The notes under the pieces are model-generated. The model saw only the letters and a list, made by a program, of their open reading frames with translations, was not told the origin of the DNA and did not search any database. The translations under genes were made by a program, and so were the position numbers. A DNA stretch of 64,000 bases from Candidatus Caldatribacterium sp. (GTDB lineage: Bacteria; Atribacterota; Atribacteria; Atribacterales; Caldatribacteriaceae): the NCBI GenBank assembly GCA_025060675.1, contig JANXBI010000003.1, positions 1 to 64,000 of the forward strand. The letters are read 5' to 3'. Shown here piece after piece: positions 8,415-15,602 of the stretch. Position 1 is the first letter of the stretch, and every line of letters starts with the position of its first letter.

Positions 8415-8443
8415 TTGTAAGAAAATTTTTCCCTCCTTGTCAA
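8415..8443 (-). promoter_or_regulatory. Promoter of the regulator and sugar-transport operon
   Basis: On the minus strand, a perfect -35 TTGACA (8438-8443), a 17-nt spacer and -10 TTACAA (8415-8420) form a strong housekeeping-sigma promoter. Transcription would start near 8408, inside the operator palindrome. Confidence 0.75.
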
Positions 8444-8489
8444 GAGAGATTCCCCTAATGGGTCAGTGCATAGCTAGTGCCAAAGTGTG

Positions 8490-8519
8490 TAGACAACTTG
8501 GAAAACTTCATGCTATGCT
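8490..8519 (+). promoter_or_regulatory. Possible promoter of the chemoreceptor gene
   Basis: TAGACA (8490-8495), an 18-nt spacer and TATGCT (8514-8519) give a moderate match, placing the start near 8526, ahead of the GGGAGGTGG ribosome site. No sigma-28 type box is seen. Confidence 0.4.
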
Positions 8520-8549
8520 TTCTGTGATTCCCAACGGGAGGTGGAAGGG

Positions 8550-10049
8550 ATGTGGGGTTTCCGCCAGCAGAGAGACGTTCCGCAGGTGCACGAATCACCT
8601 CCTGAGCCCCAAAATTTCTGCGAAGAAGCGGTAGCGGTTCTCAACTATGTCGATGCCCTGTTGCAAGGTGAACAAGTGCCACAGCCAAAGGTGCAGCATG
8701 CTCCTCATCGAAGGCTTGTGAGTCTCTTTGAGCGCATCATCCAAAATGAGGTGGATACGTTCCGTGCAGCTTGGCGACTTCTTGAGGCAGTCAGCAAAAT
8801 CTCCTCCTTCGATGTGCACATGAGTTTCCTGGGACAAGAGGTTAGAAAACTCGCCGAGAGAATGAATGCTCTGAGTCGGGCGAACTTGGCAATTGTTGAG
8901 GAAACCACAGCAGGTATGGAAGAGGTTGAAAGTTCCCTCCAGGCCATCACCCAAAGGATTGAGAAACTCGCCCAGGAAGCAAACAACCTCAAGAAGAAAA
9001 ACGCCGAGAGTTTAGAAACCCTTGCAACCATAGGCACAATGCGGGAAAAGCTCTTTGAAGAGGTACGGCAAATGCAGCAAGCCATGCAAGAACTCGTTAC
9101 CCTCATCCGGAAAATCGAGGAAATCGTGGGTAGCGTGGAAGAAATAGCCGAACAGACGAATCTCCTTGCACTCAATGCTGCCATAGAAGCAGCAAGAGCA
9201 GGTGAGGCAGGAAGAGGCTTTACGGTCGTAGCCCAAGAGATTCGTAAGCTCGCAGATCGTACAAAAAGCAACCTCGAGAGTATGCGAGCGTTCACCCAAA
9301 GCGTCCAGGATAAAACGAGAGAAACAGAAGAGAACCTCCAAAGGACAACGGCAACTCATGAGGAGATGAGCAAAGTCTTAGGAGATGTCCAAACAATCAT
9401 CGGTAACAACATTGCCCTCTTTGAAGATGTCTCCCGAAGCGTTGCAGATACCCGCAGTTTCGTCACAGGCATACTTGAGTCCACCACAGCAGTACAACAG
9501 GCGGCACGTAACCTGAGCGCAAACGCCGAAGAGCTGCACCTCGTCGCCTCAGATTTAAGCACCGAATCCGAGAGAATGCTTACCTTTTCCCGGGATATGG
9601 AACTCATCGATGCCACCATTTCCGAAATCACCCGGGGACTTTTCGAAAACCTCCAGAAAGGATTCTGCACAGTCTCTGGGGAAGAACTCCGAAACGTTCT
9701 CCAAAGGGCAAAAGAGGGACACATTGAGTGGTTACATACCTTAAAAAAGGCGGTCGAGACGATGCAACCACTCCCTCTGCAGCTCAACCCACGACGGTGT
9801 GCCTTCGGTCACTTCTACTACGCCGTACCCATACGTTTCAAGGACATTGCGGCAGAATGGAAGGAAATCGAAAAGGTCCATACTGCGTTCCACGCCGCAG
9901 GAGGCCGTACCCTTCAGGCGGTGCAGGCCAAAGATTCTCAGGAAGCACATCGCCTCCTTGCCGAGGCCGAAAACCTTTCTGGGCTCCTTCTAACACTGGT
10001 TGATAAGGTAATCCAGAAACTCTCTCTGCAATGCGCCCCACCAGGGTGA
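8550..10049 (+). CDS. Soluble methyl-accepting chemotaxis protein with C-terminal CZB zinc domain
   Basis: A 499-aa chemoreceptor with no membrane segment and no HAMP domain, hence cytoplasmic. The long coiled coil carries the conserved signalling tip (EIAEQTNLLALNAAIEAARA) that contacts CheA and CheW. The C-terminal 110 residues match the chemoreceptor zinc-binding pattern: HIEW, then CAFGHF (CxFGxF), then HTAFH (HxxxH), which supply the His/Cys ligands. CZB receptors can sense zinc or zinc-displacing oxidants such as hypochlorous acid. ATG 8550 is preferred over GTG 8541 because GGGAGGTGG precedes it by about 7 nt. The S24 repressor gene follows 4 nt later, so the two are co-transcribed. 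Confidence 0.92.
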   Translation: MWGFRQQRDVPQVHESPPEPQNFCEEAVAVLNYVDALLQGEQVPQPKVQHAPHRRLVSLFERIIQNEVDTFRAAWRLLEAVSKISSFDVHMSFLGQEVRKLAERMNALSRANLAIVEETTAGMEEVESSLQAITQRIEKLAQEANNLKKKNAESLETLATIGTMREKLFEEVRQMQQAMQELVTLIRKIEEIVGSVEEIAEQTNLLALNAAIEAARAGEAGRGFTVVAQEIRKLADRTKSNLESMRAFTQSVQDKTRETEENLQRTTATHEEMSKVLGDVQTIIGNNIALFEDVSRSVADTRSFVTGILESTTAVQQAARNLSANAEELHLVASDLSTESERMLTFSRDMELIDATISEITRGLFENLQKGFCTVSGEELRNVLQRAKEGHIEWLHTLKKAVETMQPLPLQLNPRRCAFGHFYYAVPIRFKDIAAEWKEIEKVHTAFHAAGGRTLQAVQAKDSQEAHRLLAEAENLSGLLLTLVDKVIQKLSLQCAPPG

Positions 10050-10053
10050 ACGT

Positions 10054-10701
10054 ATGGTTTTCCGGGAATGGCTTCGAGGAAAACTCAAAGAACGTGGTCT
10101 GACCCAGCTTGAGCTCGCACGGCTCAGTGGTGTTTCCCAAGCGGCGATTTCCCGCTGGCTTCGAGGAGTGAGAGAGCCAGATGAAGAGTCTATCGTAAAG
10201 GTGGCCCGAGCCCTTGGAGCAGGCGAAGAGGAGATTGCCCTCCTCCTTGGCCTTCAGAAGGGGTACGTGTTCTCCCTGGACGATAAGGATATCCTTGTTC
10301 CCCTCCTTTCTGGTGAAATACCTTGCGGGACCCCTGTGGATGGGTTCGAAGAGTATGCCATAGGCATCATCCCTCTGAACGAATCGTTGCTCTCTCTCCG
10401 CATTGGTCGAGCCCACCGGGCAGGCCTTAGGCTCTTTGCCGTGCGAGCCCGAGGAGATTCAATGATTGGCAAAGGCATCGCCGACGGAGACTTTGTTGTC
10501 TTTTCCCCAGACCTTGAAGTGCAATCTGGAGATATCGCCGTCGTGAATATCGAGAACGAAGGGTTGTGTGTGAAGCAGGTCCTCCTTCAGGGCAACACTA
10601 TCGTCCTTCAGTCTGCAAATCCCGCGTATCCTCCTCTGGTCTTTGTGGACCGCCCCGTCCGAATCGTAGGAAAGGTCATCATGAGCCTCTCCTTCCACTA
10701 A
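10054..10701 (+). CDS. XRE-type repressor with self-cleaving S24 (LexA-like) peptidase domain
   Basis: A 215-aa protein. Residues 5-65 form a Cro/CI-type helix-turn-helix (LTQLELARLSGVSQAAISRW). Residues 85-215 form a LexA/CI-like peptidase with Cys91-Gly92 as the probable cleavage site, nucleophile Ser136 (GDSM) and Lys174 (CVKQ). All catalytic parts are present, so RecA-stimulated self-cleavage is plausible. LexA proper has a winged helix and usually cuts Ala-Gly, so this is a phage-CI-like regulator rather than LexA. No phage genes lie nearby. It shares a transcript with the chemoreceptor. Confidence 0.88.
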   Translation: MVFREWLRGKLKERGLTQLELARLSGVSQAAISRWLRGVREPDEESIVKVARALGAGEEEIALLLGLQKGYVFSLDDKDILVPLLSGEIPCGTPVDGFEEYAIGIIPLNESLLSLRIGRAHRAGLRLFAVRARGDSMIGKGIADGDFVVFSPDLEVQSGDIAVVNIENEGLCVKQVLLQGNTIVLQSANPAYPPLVFVDRPVRIVGKVIMSLSFH

Positions 10702-10710
10702 TTATTCCAC

Positions 10711-10740
10711 TTGTCATATAAAAATTCCATGTGGTATAAT
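10711..10740 (+). promoter_or_regulatory. Promoter of the sigma-4-like/Spy-like operon
   Basis: TTGTCA (10711-10716), an 18-nt spacer and a perfect TATAAT (10735-10740) lie just after the repressor gene. The start codon at 10769 follows an intact GGAGGTGA ribosome site. Confidence 0.7.
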
Positions 10741-10768
10741 CCAGGGCACAACGACTGGAGGTGACGCA

Positions 10769-11161
10769 ATGGTCCCACGACATTTGCTCTATTTGTGGAA
10801 CAGGCGGCTCAAAGAAGAAGGGCTTGGGACAGCTCGACCTTGGAGAGAAATTCCGTTCCCTCCGGAAAAGATGGAGCGCCTCTCGCCATACCCCTCCCGG
10901 AGGCGGCGAAAGCATCTCTCCCTTCCCCTGAACCTTCTCTCCCCAAAGCAACGCGATGTCGTTGAGCTCCTTTTCTACGAAGGCCTCTCTGAGGCGGAAA
11001 CGGCGAAACGTCTCCATATATCTCGCCGATCAGTACGAGTGCACAAAAGAAGGGCTCTTGCCAAGCTCAGGGCACATCTTTCACAAAACCGTCACATTTT
11101 CACCACAGAACTGTCACGCCCTCAGAGTACAGTAGAAACACCAAAGGAACAGGGAGGTTGA
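10769..11161 (+). CDS. Small protein with only a sigma-70 region-4-like helix-turn-helix
   Basis: A 130-aa protein. Residues 57-105 (from LSPKQRDVVELL to RRALAKLR) match region 4 of sigma-70 factors, which binds -35 elements, and also resemble LuxR-type C-terminal HTHs. No sigma region 2 is present, so it cannot open promoters alone. The first 50 residues are basic and show no known fold. The next gene, a Spy/CpxP-like periplasmic protein, starts 4 nt later, and a response regulator/kinase pair follows. It could be a positive regulator of envelope stress or half of a split sigma factor. Annotated from the HTH only. Confidence 0.65.
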   Translation: MVPRHLLYLWNRRLKEEGLGTARPWREIPFPPEKMERLSPYPSRRRRKHLSLPLNLLSPKQRDVVELLFYEGLSEAETAKRLHISRRSVRVHKRRALAKLRAHLSQNRHIFTTELSRPQSTVETPKEQGG

Positions 11162-11165
11162 GACC

Positions 11166-11627
11166 ATGAAACGGAAAGTCCTTTCTGTAGTCTTCGCTGC
11201 TGCTGTCATCTTCTTTACCACAGCCTTAGCCTTTGCAGGGCCGCATTCTGACCATTCTGGCAAGGGTCCGTGGGATGTTCGTGGGGGTAGATGCCCAAGG
11301 TTTCTCCCAGGATTCTGGAGCACCAACCTTTCCGAGGAGCAAAGGGCAAAAATCTTGGAAATCGAGAAAAACTTTGTAACTCAGGAGGCAAACCTCGAAG
11401 CGCAAATAAGGGCAAAAATTCTCGAACTCCGGGAACTTCAGCTGAAAGAGGCGTCTGAGGAAAACGCAAAGAACATAAGAGCAAAGATTGATGAAATCCT
11501 TGCCCTTCAACAGGAACTTTTTGCTCTCAAAAAGGATATAGTACAGCAGATACTCAGCGTTCTCACACCAGAACAGCTTAAAAACCTTCCACCCTTTGGG
11601 TGGGGTATGGGGAGAATGTGCTCTTGA
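11166..11627 (+). CDS. Spy/CpxP-like periplasmic protein (LTxxQ family)
   Basis: A 153-aa exported protein. Residues 1-24 are a Sec signal peptide ending in ALAFA. The mature part is highly helical and charged, with NLSEEQRAKILEIE near 54 and LTPEQLKNLPP near 138; these are the LTxxQ-type repeats of Spy/CpxP/ZraP proteins. His and Cys residues near both ends (HSDHSG, RCP, MCS) might bind metal. Family members are ATP-independent periplasmic chaperones or metal/envelope-stress sensors that restrain a sensor kinase. The OmpR/PhoR-like pair directly downstream would be an obvious partner. GGGAGG precedes the ATG. Confidence 0.75.
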   Translation: MKRKVLSVVFAAAVIFFTTALAFAGPHSDHSGKGPWDVRGGRCPRFLPGFWSTNLSEEQRAKILEIEKNFVTQEANLEAQIRAKILELRELQLKEASEENAKNIRAKIDEILALQQELFALKKDIVQQILSVLTPEQLKNLPPFGWGMGRMCS

Positions 11628-11676
11628 AGGTACTCCCTCCTTGGAACTCCATCCCCAGGGCCCCCTCCTTCCCCCC

Positions 11677-11706
11677 TTGCTCTGGGGGTGGGGTTTTGCG
11701 TACAAT
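11677..11706 (+). promoter_or_regulatory. Promoter of the two-component operon, nearly leaderless
   Basis: TTGCTC (11677-11682), an 18-nt spacer and TACAAT (11701-11706) precede the response-regulator ATG at 11718 by only 11 nt. No ribosome site fits between, so the mRNA would begin at or within a few nt of the start codon. Confidence 0.5.
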
Positions 11707-11717
11707 CAGAACGCGCA

Positions 11718-12404
11718 ATGGACCGTATTCTTGTTGTCGATGACGAGCAGGCAGTTGGTGAAATCCTCCGCCTTTACCTTGAGCGGGAAGGATTCGCGGT
11801 GACCGTGGTGCACGACGGGGAAGCAGCCCTCGAGGCAGTGCGACGCCACCCGTTTGACCTCGTTCTCCTCGACCTCATGCTCCCTAAAAAGGATGGTTGG
11901 ACGGTTTGTCGAGAAATCCGAAGCTTCTCTTCTATTCCTATCATTATGCTCACCGCCCGGGGTGAAGAAGTTGACCGGATCCTGGGATTAGAACTCGGAG
12001 CCGATGACTATGTTCCGAAACCGTTCAGTCCCCGAGAGGTCGTCGCCCGGGTGAAAGCAGTGTTGCGCCGAAGCAAGGCCCAGAACACTGAAAAACATCG
12101 GATGGTTGACCTTGGACCCCTCCACATTGACTACGAAGCACGGAAAGTCCTCGTGCATGGAACTCCGGTGAACCTGACGCCAAAAGAATTCGAACTGTTG
12201 TACTTCCTCGCTTTGCATCCTGAGCGGGTGTTCACCCGGGAAAAGCTCCTTGAAGAAATCTGGGGATACGACTTCCCAGGGGATACCCGTACTGTTGACA
12301 CCCACATAAAACGCATTCGGGAAAAGCTCGAAGAGGTCGGTGCACCACCCCTCATCAAAACAGTGTGGGGTTTCGGCTACAAACTCGACCCTAGTGCGTC
12401 ATGA
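11718..12404 (+). CDS. OmpR/PhoB-family response regulator
   Basis: A 228-aa DNA-binding response regulator. The receiver domain has acidic Asp8/Asp9, phospho-acceptor Asp52 (LLDLMLP), the Thr of MLTA and the Lys of YVPKPF. A winged helix of OmpR type follows (LTPKEFELLYFLALHPERVF and VDTHIKRIREKL). An in-frame GTG at 11688 would add ten residues with no family match, so ATG 11718 is chosen. Its stop overlaps the kinase ATG by 4 nt, making an obligate pair. Targets may include the Spy-like gene just upstream. Confidence 0.93.
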   Translation: MDRILVVDDEQAVGEILRLYLEREGFAVTVVHDGEAALEAVRRHPFDLVLLDLMLPKKDGWTVCREIRSFSSIPIIMLTARGEEVDRILGLELGADDYVPKPFSPREVVARVKAVLRRSKAQNTEKHRMVDLGPLHIDYEARKVLVHGTPVNLTPKEFELLYFLALHPERVFTREKLLEEIWGYDFPGDTRTVDTHIKRIREKLEEVGAPPLIKTVWGFGYKLDPSAS

Positions 12405-14203
12405 GGCGAACGCTTTTTGGAAAGTTCTTCCTTGCATCCCTTCTCATCCTTACCATAACCTACATTGTGCTCCTTGTGAGCATGTCACAACTCTTCAGCC
12501 AATTCTACCTCTCCCTGAAAGAGAGGGAACTCAAAAAACGGGGAGAGACCATCGTAAGTCTTCTGACATCCTCTTCCTTCGAGATCCCAGAAACAATACG
12601 CAAGCTTAGCGAAGGTGTGCAAGTATTCCTTGTTCCCCTTCCGCAGCTCTTTGCCCAAGATTCTCCCCTCAGACGGGGACCAAAAATGATGCGCCCCGGG
12701 GGGCTTTTCAGGCGCGAGTTCCCCCTTCAAGAACTCCAAGAGCGCCTCCTCCGGGGAGAGACGGTAACCTTTCAGGGACTCATTCCCCTCCTCCGACAGG
12801 AAATGCTTGTTGTGGCCATACCCTTCCCCTCTGGAACGTCACCCCACGCAGTGCTTCTCCTCTCTACTCCTCTTGCAGATATCACGACAACAGTGAGAGC
12901 TGTGCAGTATCTCCTTCTCATTTCTGGTCTTTTTGCCTTCCCCCTTGCCGTGCTTCTCGCCTTCCTCTTCTCCACGTCCCTTTCTGCACCTCTACGTCGT
13001 ATGCGCACCATTGCTCGAGCCATTACTCTTGGGGATTACACGCAGCGCATGGATATCCCCAAAGAGGAAGAACTTGGTGCTCTCGCCCAGGATTTCAACA
13101 CCCTTTCCCGAGAACTTGAGAAAACCATCGGTGCGCTTCGGAAGGAGAAAGAGGGTATCGAAAACATTCTCCTCGCCCTCCAGGAAGGAGTCATCGCCAT
13201 AGACTCTGAGGGCCGAGTGGTCCTGGTCAACCCTGCTGCCCAGGAACTCCTCGGGGTTTCCATCACTGAAGGCGTGGAAGTAGCACACCTCCTCCCCGAG
13301 AGCGCTAAGGGGCTCTTCACAAAAACTTTGCACGACGGGGTTCGAACTAGCGGCGAATGCGCATTCCAAGGGAAGCACCTTGTCCTCCGAGTTGCTCCCC
13401 TTTGGGAAAATGGAAAGGTTTATGGAGCCGTTGGAGTCATTCAAGACATAACGGACCTCCGGAAACTCGAAGAGCTCCGCCGGCAGTTCATCGCTGATGT
13501 TTCCCACGAACTCCGAACCCCGGTGACAGCCATTCGAGGGTTCATCGAAGCGGCTCTTGATGGAGTCATCCCTTGGGAAGAGTTTAGAGTAAAGTACTTG
13601 CCTCTCCTTCACGAAGAAACGATGCGCCTCTCCCGACTCATACGAGACCTTCTTGACCTCTCCCTTATAGAATCGGGGAAGACGCAATGGCACATGGAAC
13701 CCGTAGACATAGGGGCTTTGGCCTCTGAGGTTGTCCTCACCCTTACTCCGCTCTTTCAAGAAAAGGGCATTACGATCCTCAATGAACTCCCTTCTCCCCT
13801 CATCGTCCTTGGGAACCGCGACCGTCTCGCCCAGGTTCTCACCAATCTCCTCCACAACGCCATTCACTTTTCAAAGGAAGGGAGTACTATCGTCCTTGAA
13901 AGCGAACAAGACGAAGAAACCGTGACCATTGCCGTCCTTGACGAAGGTCCAGGCATTCCTGAAGAGGACATCCCCTTTATCTTTGAGCGATTCTATCGGG
14001 TTGACAAATCCCGCTCTCGAAAAGGAGGAGGTATGGGGCTTGGTCTTGCCATTGTTCGAGAAATCGTGGAACGCCATGGAGGAAAAGTCGGGGTAAAGAA
14101 CCGGCCTCAGGGAGGAAGCCGATTCTTCTTCACTCTCCAACGTGCACCCGCTGCAGAGCCTGAGAGAGAAAGAGGGCAATCGTTTCCCCAAGAAGGGCAG
14201 TGA
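12401..14203 (+). CDS. PhoR-like sensor histidine kinase (HAMP-PAS-HisKA-HATPase)
   Basis: A 600-aa inner-membrane kinase. Membrane segments lie at about 8-30 and 168-190, enclosing a 135-residue extracytoplasmic sensor region of no clear family. HAMP (190-245) and PAS (252-352) domains follow. HisKA carries the phospho-His369 in DVSHELRTP. The ATPase domain has an N box (NLLHNAIHFSK), DEGPGIP and GGMGLGLAI. It phosphorylates the response regulator encoded 4 nt upstream. The last 74 nt overlap the convergent S-component gene. The signal is unknown; the sensing region lies where a Spy-like protein could contact it. Confidence 0.93.
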   Translation: MRRTLFGKFFLASLLILTITYIVLLVSMSQLFSQFYLSLKERELKKRGETIVSLLTSSSFEIPETIRKLSEGVQVFLVPLPQLFAQDSPLRRGPKMMRPGGLFRREFPLQELQERLLRGETVTFQGLIPLLRQEMLVVAIPFPSGTSPHAVLLLSTPLADITTTVRAVQYLLLISGLFAFPLAVLLAFLFSTSLSAPLRRMRTIARAITLGDYTQRMDIPKEEELGALAQDFNTLSRELEKTIGALRKEKEGIENILLALQEGVIAIDSEGRVVLVNPAAQELLGVSITEGVEVAHLLPESAKGLFTKTLHDGVRTSGECAFQGKHLVLRVAPLWENGKVYGAVGVIQDITDLRKLEELRRQFIADVSHELRTPVTAIRGFIEAALDGVIPWEEFRVKYLPLLHEETMRLSRLIRDLLDLSLIESGKTQWHMEPVDIGALASEVVLTLTPLFQEKGITILNELPSPLIVLGNRDRLAQVLTNLLHNAIHFSKEGSTIVLESEQDEETVTIAVLDEGPGIPEEDIPFIFERFYRVDKSRSRKGGGMGLGLAIVREIVERHGGKVGVKNRPQGGSRFFFTLQRAPAAEPERERGQSFPQEGQ

Positions 14204-14627
14204 TAAGTTGAGGCACCTGCATCATCCGAGCAACCGGTGGAGGAAGGTCTATCAAAAGCCGTACCGCCTGGGAGAGGACAAGGTATTTCGCAAACGCCCC
14301 AAGGACAACCCCACCAATCGCAAAGAAGAACTCGCCTTTTCGCCTGAAAAGCCCAAAAACGGTGACAAACACTGCGTTACCAAGCATGATGAAAGGGACT
14401 ATAGGTCCAAGGGGTGCAGGAAGGATTCCCCGCAAGAGGGCAACCCAAGGGGTGAGAAGGCCAATGAGAACACCGCCTCCAACCCCCACGAAAACAGTGG
14501 CAAGAAGGAGCACGGCGTTCACCAAAGGTCCAGCCACCACATAAGGAAGCCCCAAAGCTTGCACAATGAGAATCAGGGCAAAGAGCACTCCTGTAAGCGT
14601 CACCGTACGAATACCCTTGCGCACCAT
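14130..14627 (-). CDS. ECF-type transporter S component-like membrane protein
   Basis: A 165-aa, very hydrophobic protein with five or six membrane segments starting at residue 8. The segment order, the GPLVNAVLLLATVFVGVGGG stretch and the short polar ends resemble substrate-capturing S components of energy-coupling-factor vitamin transporters. No ECF ATPase or T component is nearby, so it would use a shared module. The gene lies 6 nt after the DUF71 ATP pyrophosphatase gene in the same direction. Its last 74 nt overlap the histidine-kinase gene on the other strand. The substrate is unknown. Confidence 0.7.
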   Translation of the reverse strand: MVRKGIRTVTLTGVLFALILIVQALGLPYVVAGPLVNAVLLLATVFVGVGGGVLIGLLTPWVALLRGILPAPLGPIVPFIMLGNAVFVTVFGLFRRKGEFFFAIGGVVLGAFAKYLVLSQAVRLLIDLPPPVARMMQVPQLITALLGETIALFLSQALQRVHVGE

Positions 14628-14633
14628 GCCGCC

Positions 14634-15281
14634 TCACGAAACCTCAAGGTAGTGGCATCTCCCATCAAAAGCTACCTTGCCAAAAGCATACGAAATAGGG
14701 AAACGGTACAATGGCCCGGAAACAACCAAGGTGTGGAATTCCCCCCCTTCCCCACAAGGATCAATACCAAGCTCCACAAGCTCATGCAGCAACGCCTCAT
14801 CAAATCGGCGTCCGAGGAAAGTCACCGGAAGGGTGCCATCTCTCACCACCGTAACGTACGCTTCAAAACCAGCTCGCACCACCTCAAGGGCGACTTCTTT
14901 GTGGTCTCTTCCCCAGAGGGGCAAGAAGGGCACAATGCCACAACGAGCGCAAACTCGCTCAACCCACGCCCGATGTTCCTCAAGGTCAATGTCACCAAAA
15001 ATCCCAAAGGTAACCCCTTCCTCCCTAAAGGCTCTAAGACAGGCGGAGAAGTTCTCCTCATACGCTTCCCAGGATGTCGGGCAAATGGTGACTGGAATCC
15101 CTAAGGCTTCACTTTGACGTTTCAAGATGTCCACAGGGATGCGATGGGAAGCGGAATACGCACCGTCTTCCCGAACCATAGAAAGCAGCGCAACAACCTC
15201 AAATCCCGAAGCCTTTGCCTTCCAAAGACTCAAATGCGAATCTTTGCCACCGCTAAAGGAGAGAAAAGCTCTCAGGGTCAT
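14634..15281 (-). CDS. DUF71/Dph6-like ATP pyrophosphatase
   Basis: A 215-aa PP-loop enzyme. The ATP-binding motif SFSGGKDS is at residues 8-15, and the DUF71 signature GEGGEFHT is near 179. Eukaryotic and archaeal relatives (Dph6) amidate diphthine on EF2, which bacteria lack. A bacterial subgroup has been predicted by comparative genomics to act in B12 salvage. Pairing with an S component suggests it processes an imported cofactor or precursor. GGAGG lies 8 nt before the ATG. It is divergent from the T-box leader. Confidence 0.85.
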   Translation of the reverse strand: MTLRAFLSFSGGKDSHLSLWKAKASGFEVVALLSMVREDGAYSASHRIPVDILKRQSEALGIPVTICPTSWEAYEENFSACLRAFREEGVTFGIFGDIDLEEHRAWVERVCARCGIVPFLPLWGRDHKEVALEVVRAGFEAYVTVVRDGTLPVTFLGRRFDEALLHELVELGIDPCGEGGEFHTLVVSGPLYRFPISYAFGKVAFDGRCHYLEVS

Positions 15282-15295
15282 AAAAAGACCTCCTG

Positions 15296-15324
15296 TTGCA
15301 AAATTGCGCGTTTTGTGCTATATT
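15296..15324 (+). promoter_or_regulatory. Promoter of the ilv-leu operon
   Basis: TTGCAA (15296-15301), a 17-nt spacer and TATATT (15319-15324) set transcription to start near 15331, just before the T-box leader. Confidence 0.65.
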
Positions 15325-15339
15325 CTCCCACAACATCGC

Positions 15340-15575
15340 AAAATTGCAAAGCGACGAAGGGGAACAGTAGGTGCTCGCAGCGGTCCAGAGAGCCTGCGGG
15401 ATGGTGCAAGCAGGTCCAAAGCGGCGCCGAAGCTCGCCTCTTGAGTGGCTGGCTGAAAGAGAGTAAGCGGCCCGGAGAACCTCCGTTATGGGGAAAGAAG
15501 CGACCTGCCTTTGTGCAGGTAATAAGGGTGGTACCGCGGGGAAAACCCTCGTCCCTTCTGGGACGAGGGTTTTTT
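15340..15575 (+). promoter_or_regulatory. T-box riboswitch, leucine-specific
   Basis: The leader has the hallmark T-box AAGGGTGGTACCGCG (15524-15538). Stem I has an AGTA loop-E element at 15366-15369, facing GAAG followed by the specifier CTC (15433-15435), which is a leucine codon. UGGU in the T-box pairs with the ACCA end expected of tRNA-Leu. A CCGTTA element is at 15483. Uncharged tRNA-Leu (GAG) would stabilise the antiterminator and let transcription pass into ilvD. This is a cis-acting RNA typical of Firmicutes and a few diderm phyla. The other reading of the specifier, GCU, fits the usual spacing and the operon less well. Confidence 0.92.
15544..15575 (+). terminator. Intrinsic terminator of the T-box leader
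   Basis: AACCCTCGTCCC (15544-15555) and GGGACGAGGGTT (15560-15571) form a perfect 12-bp stem with loop TTCT and a T-run through 15575. It is mutually exclusive with the antiterminator that uses the T-box. Confidence 0.93.
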
Positions 15576-15602
15576 GTTCCTGAAGAAAGGAGAGGAGTCC
15601 AC

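Noticed and set aside
11651..11690. Terminator after the Spy-like gene
   Set aside because: CATCCCCAG and CTGGGGGTG can pair with a wobble, but the loop is over 20 nt and only four T follow; the same bases serve the two-component promoter.
12992..13867. 291-codon minus-strand frame opposite the histidine kinase
   Set aside because: It is the antisense of a well-conserved kinase region; no start signal or family match.
14142..15104. 320-codon plus-strand frame
   Set aside because: Antisense to the S-component and DUF71 genes, with low-complexity basic composition.
15114..15602. 163-codon N-terminal extension of IlvD
   Set aside because: It covers the promoter, T-box and terminator; GTG 15603 has a ribosome site and gives the normal IlvD length.
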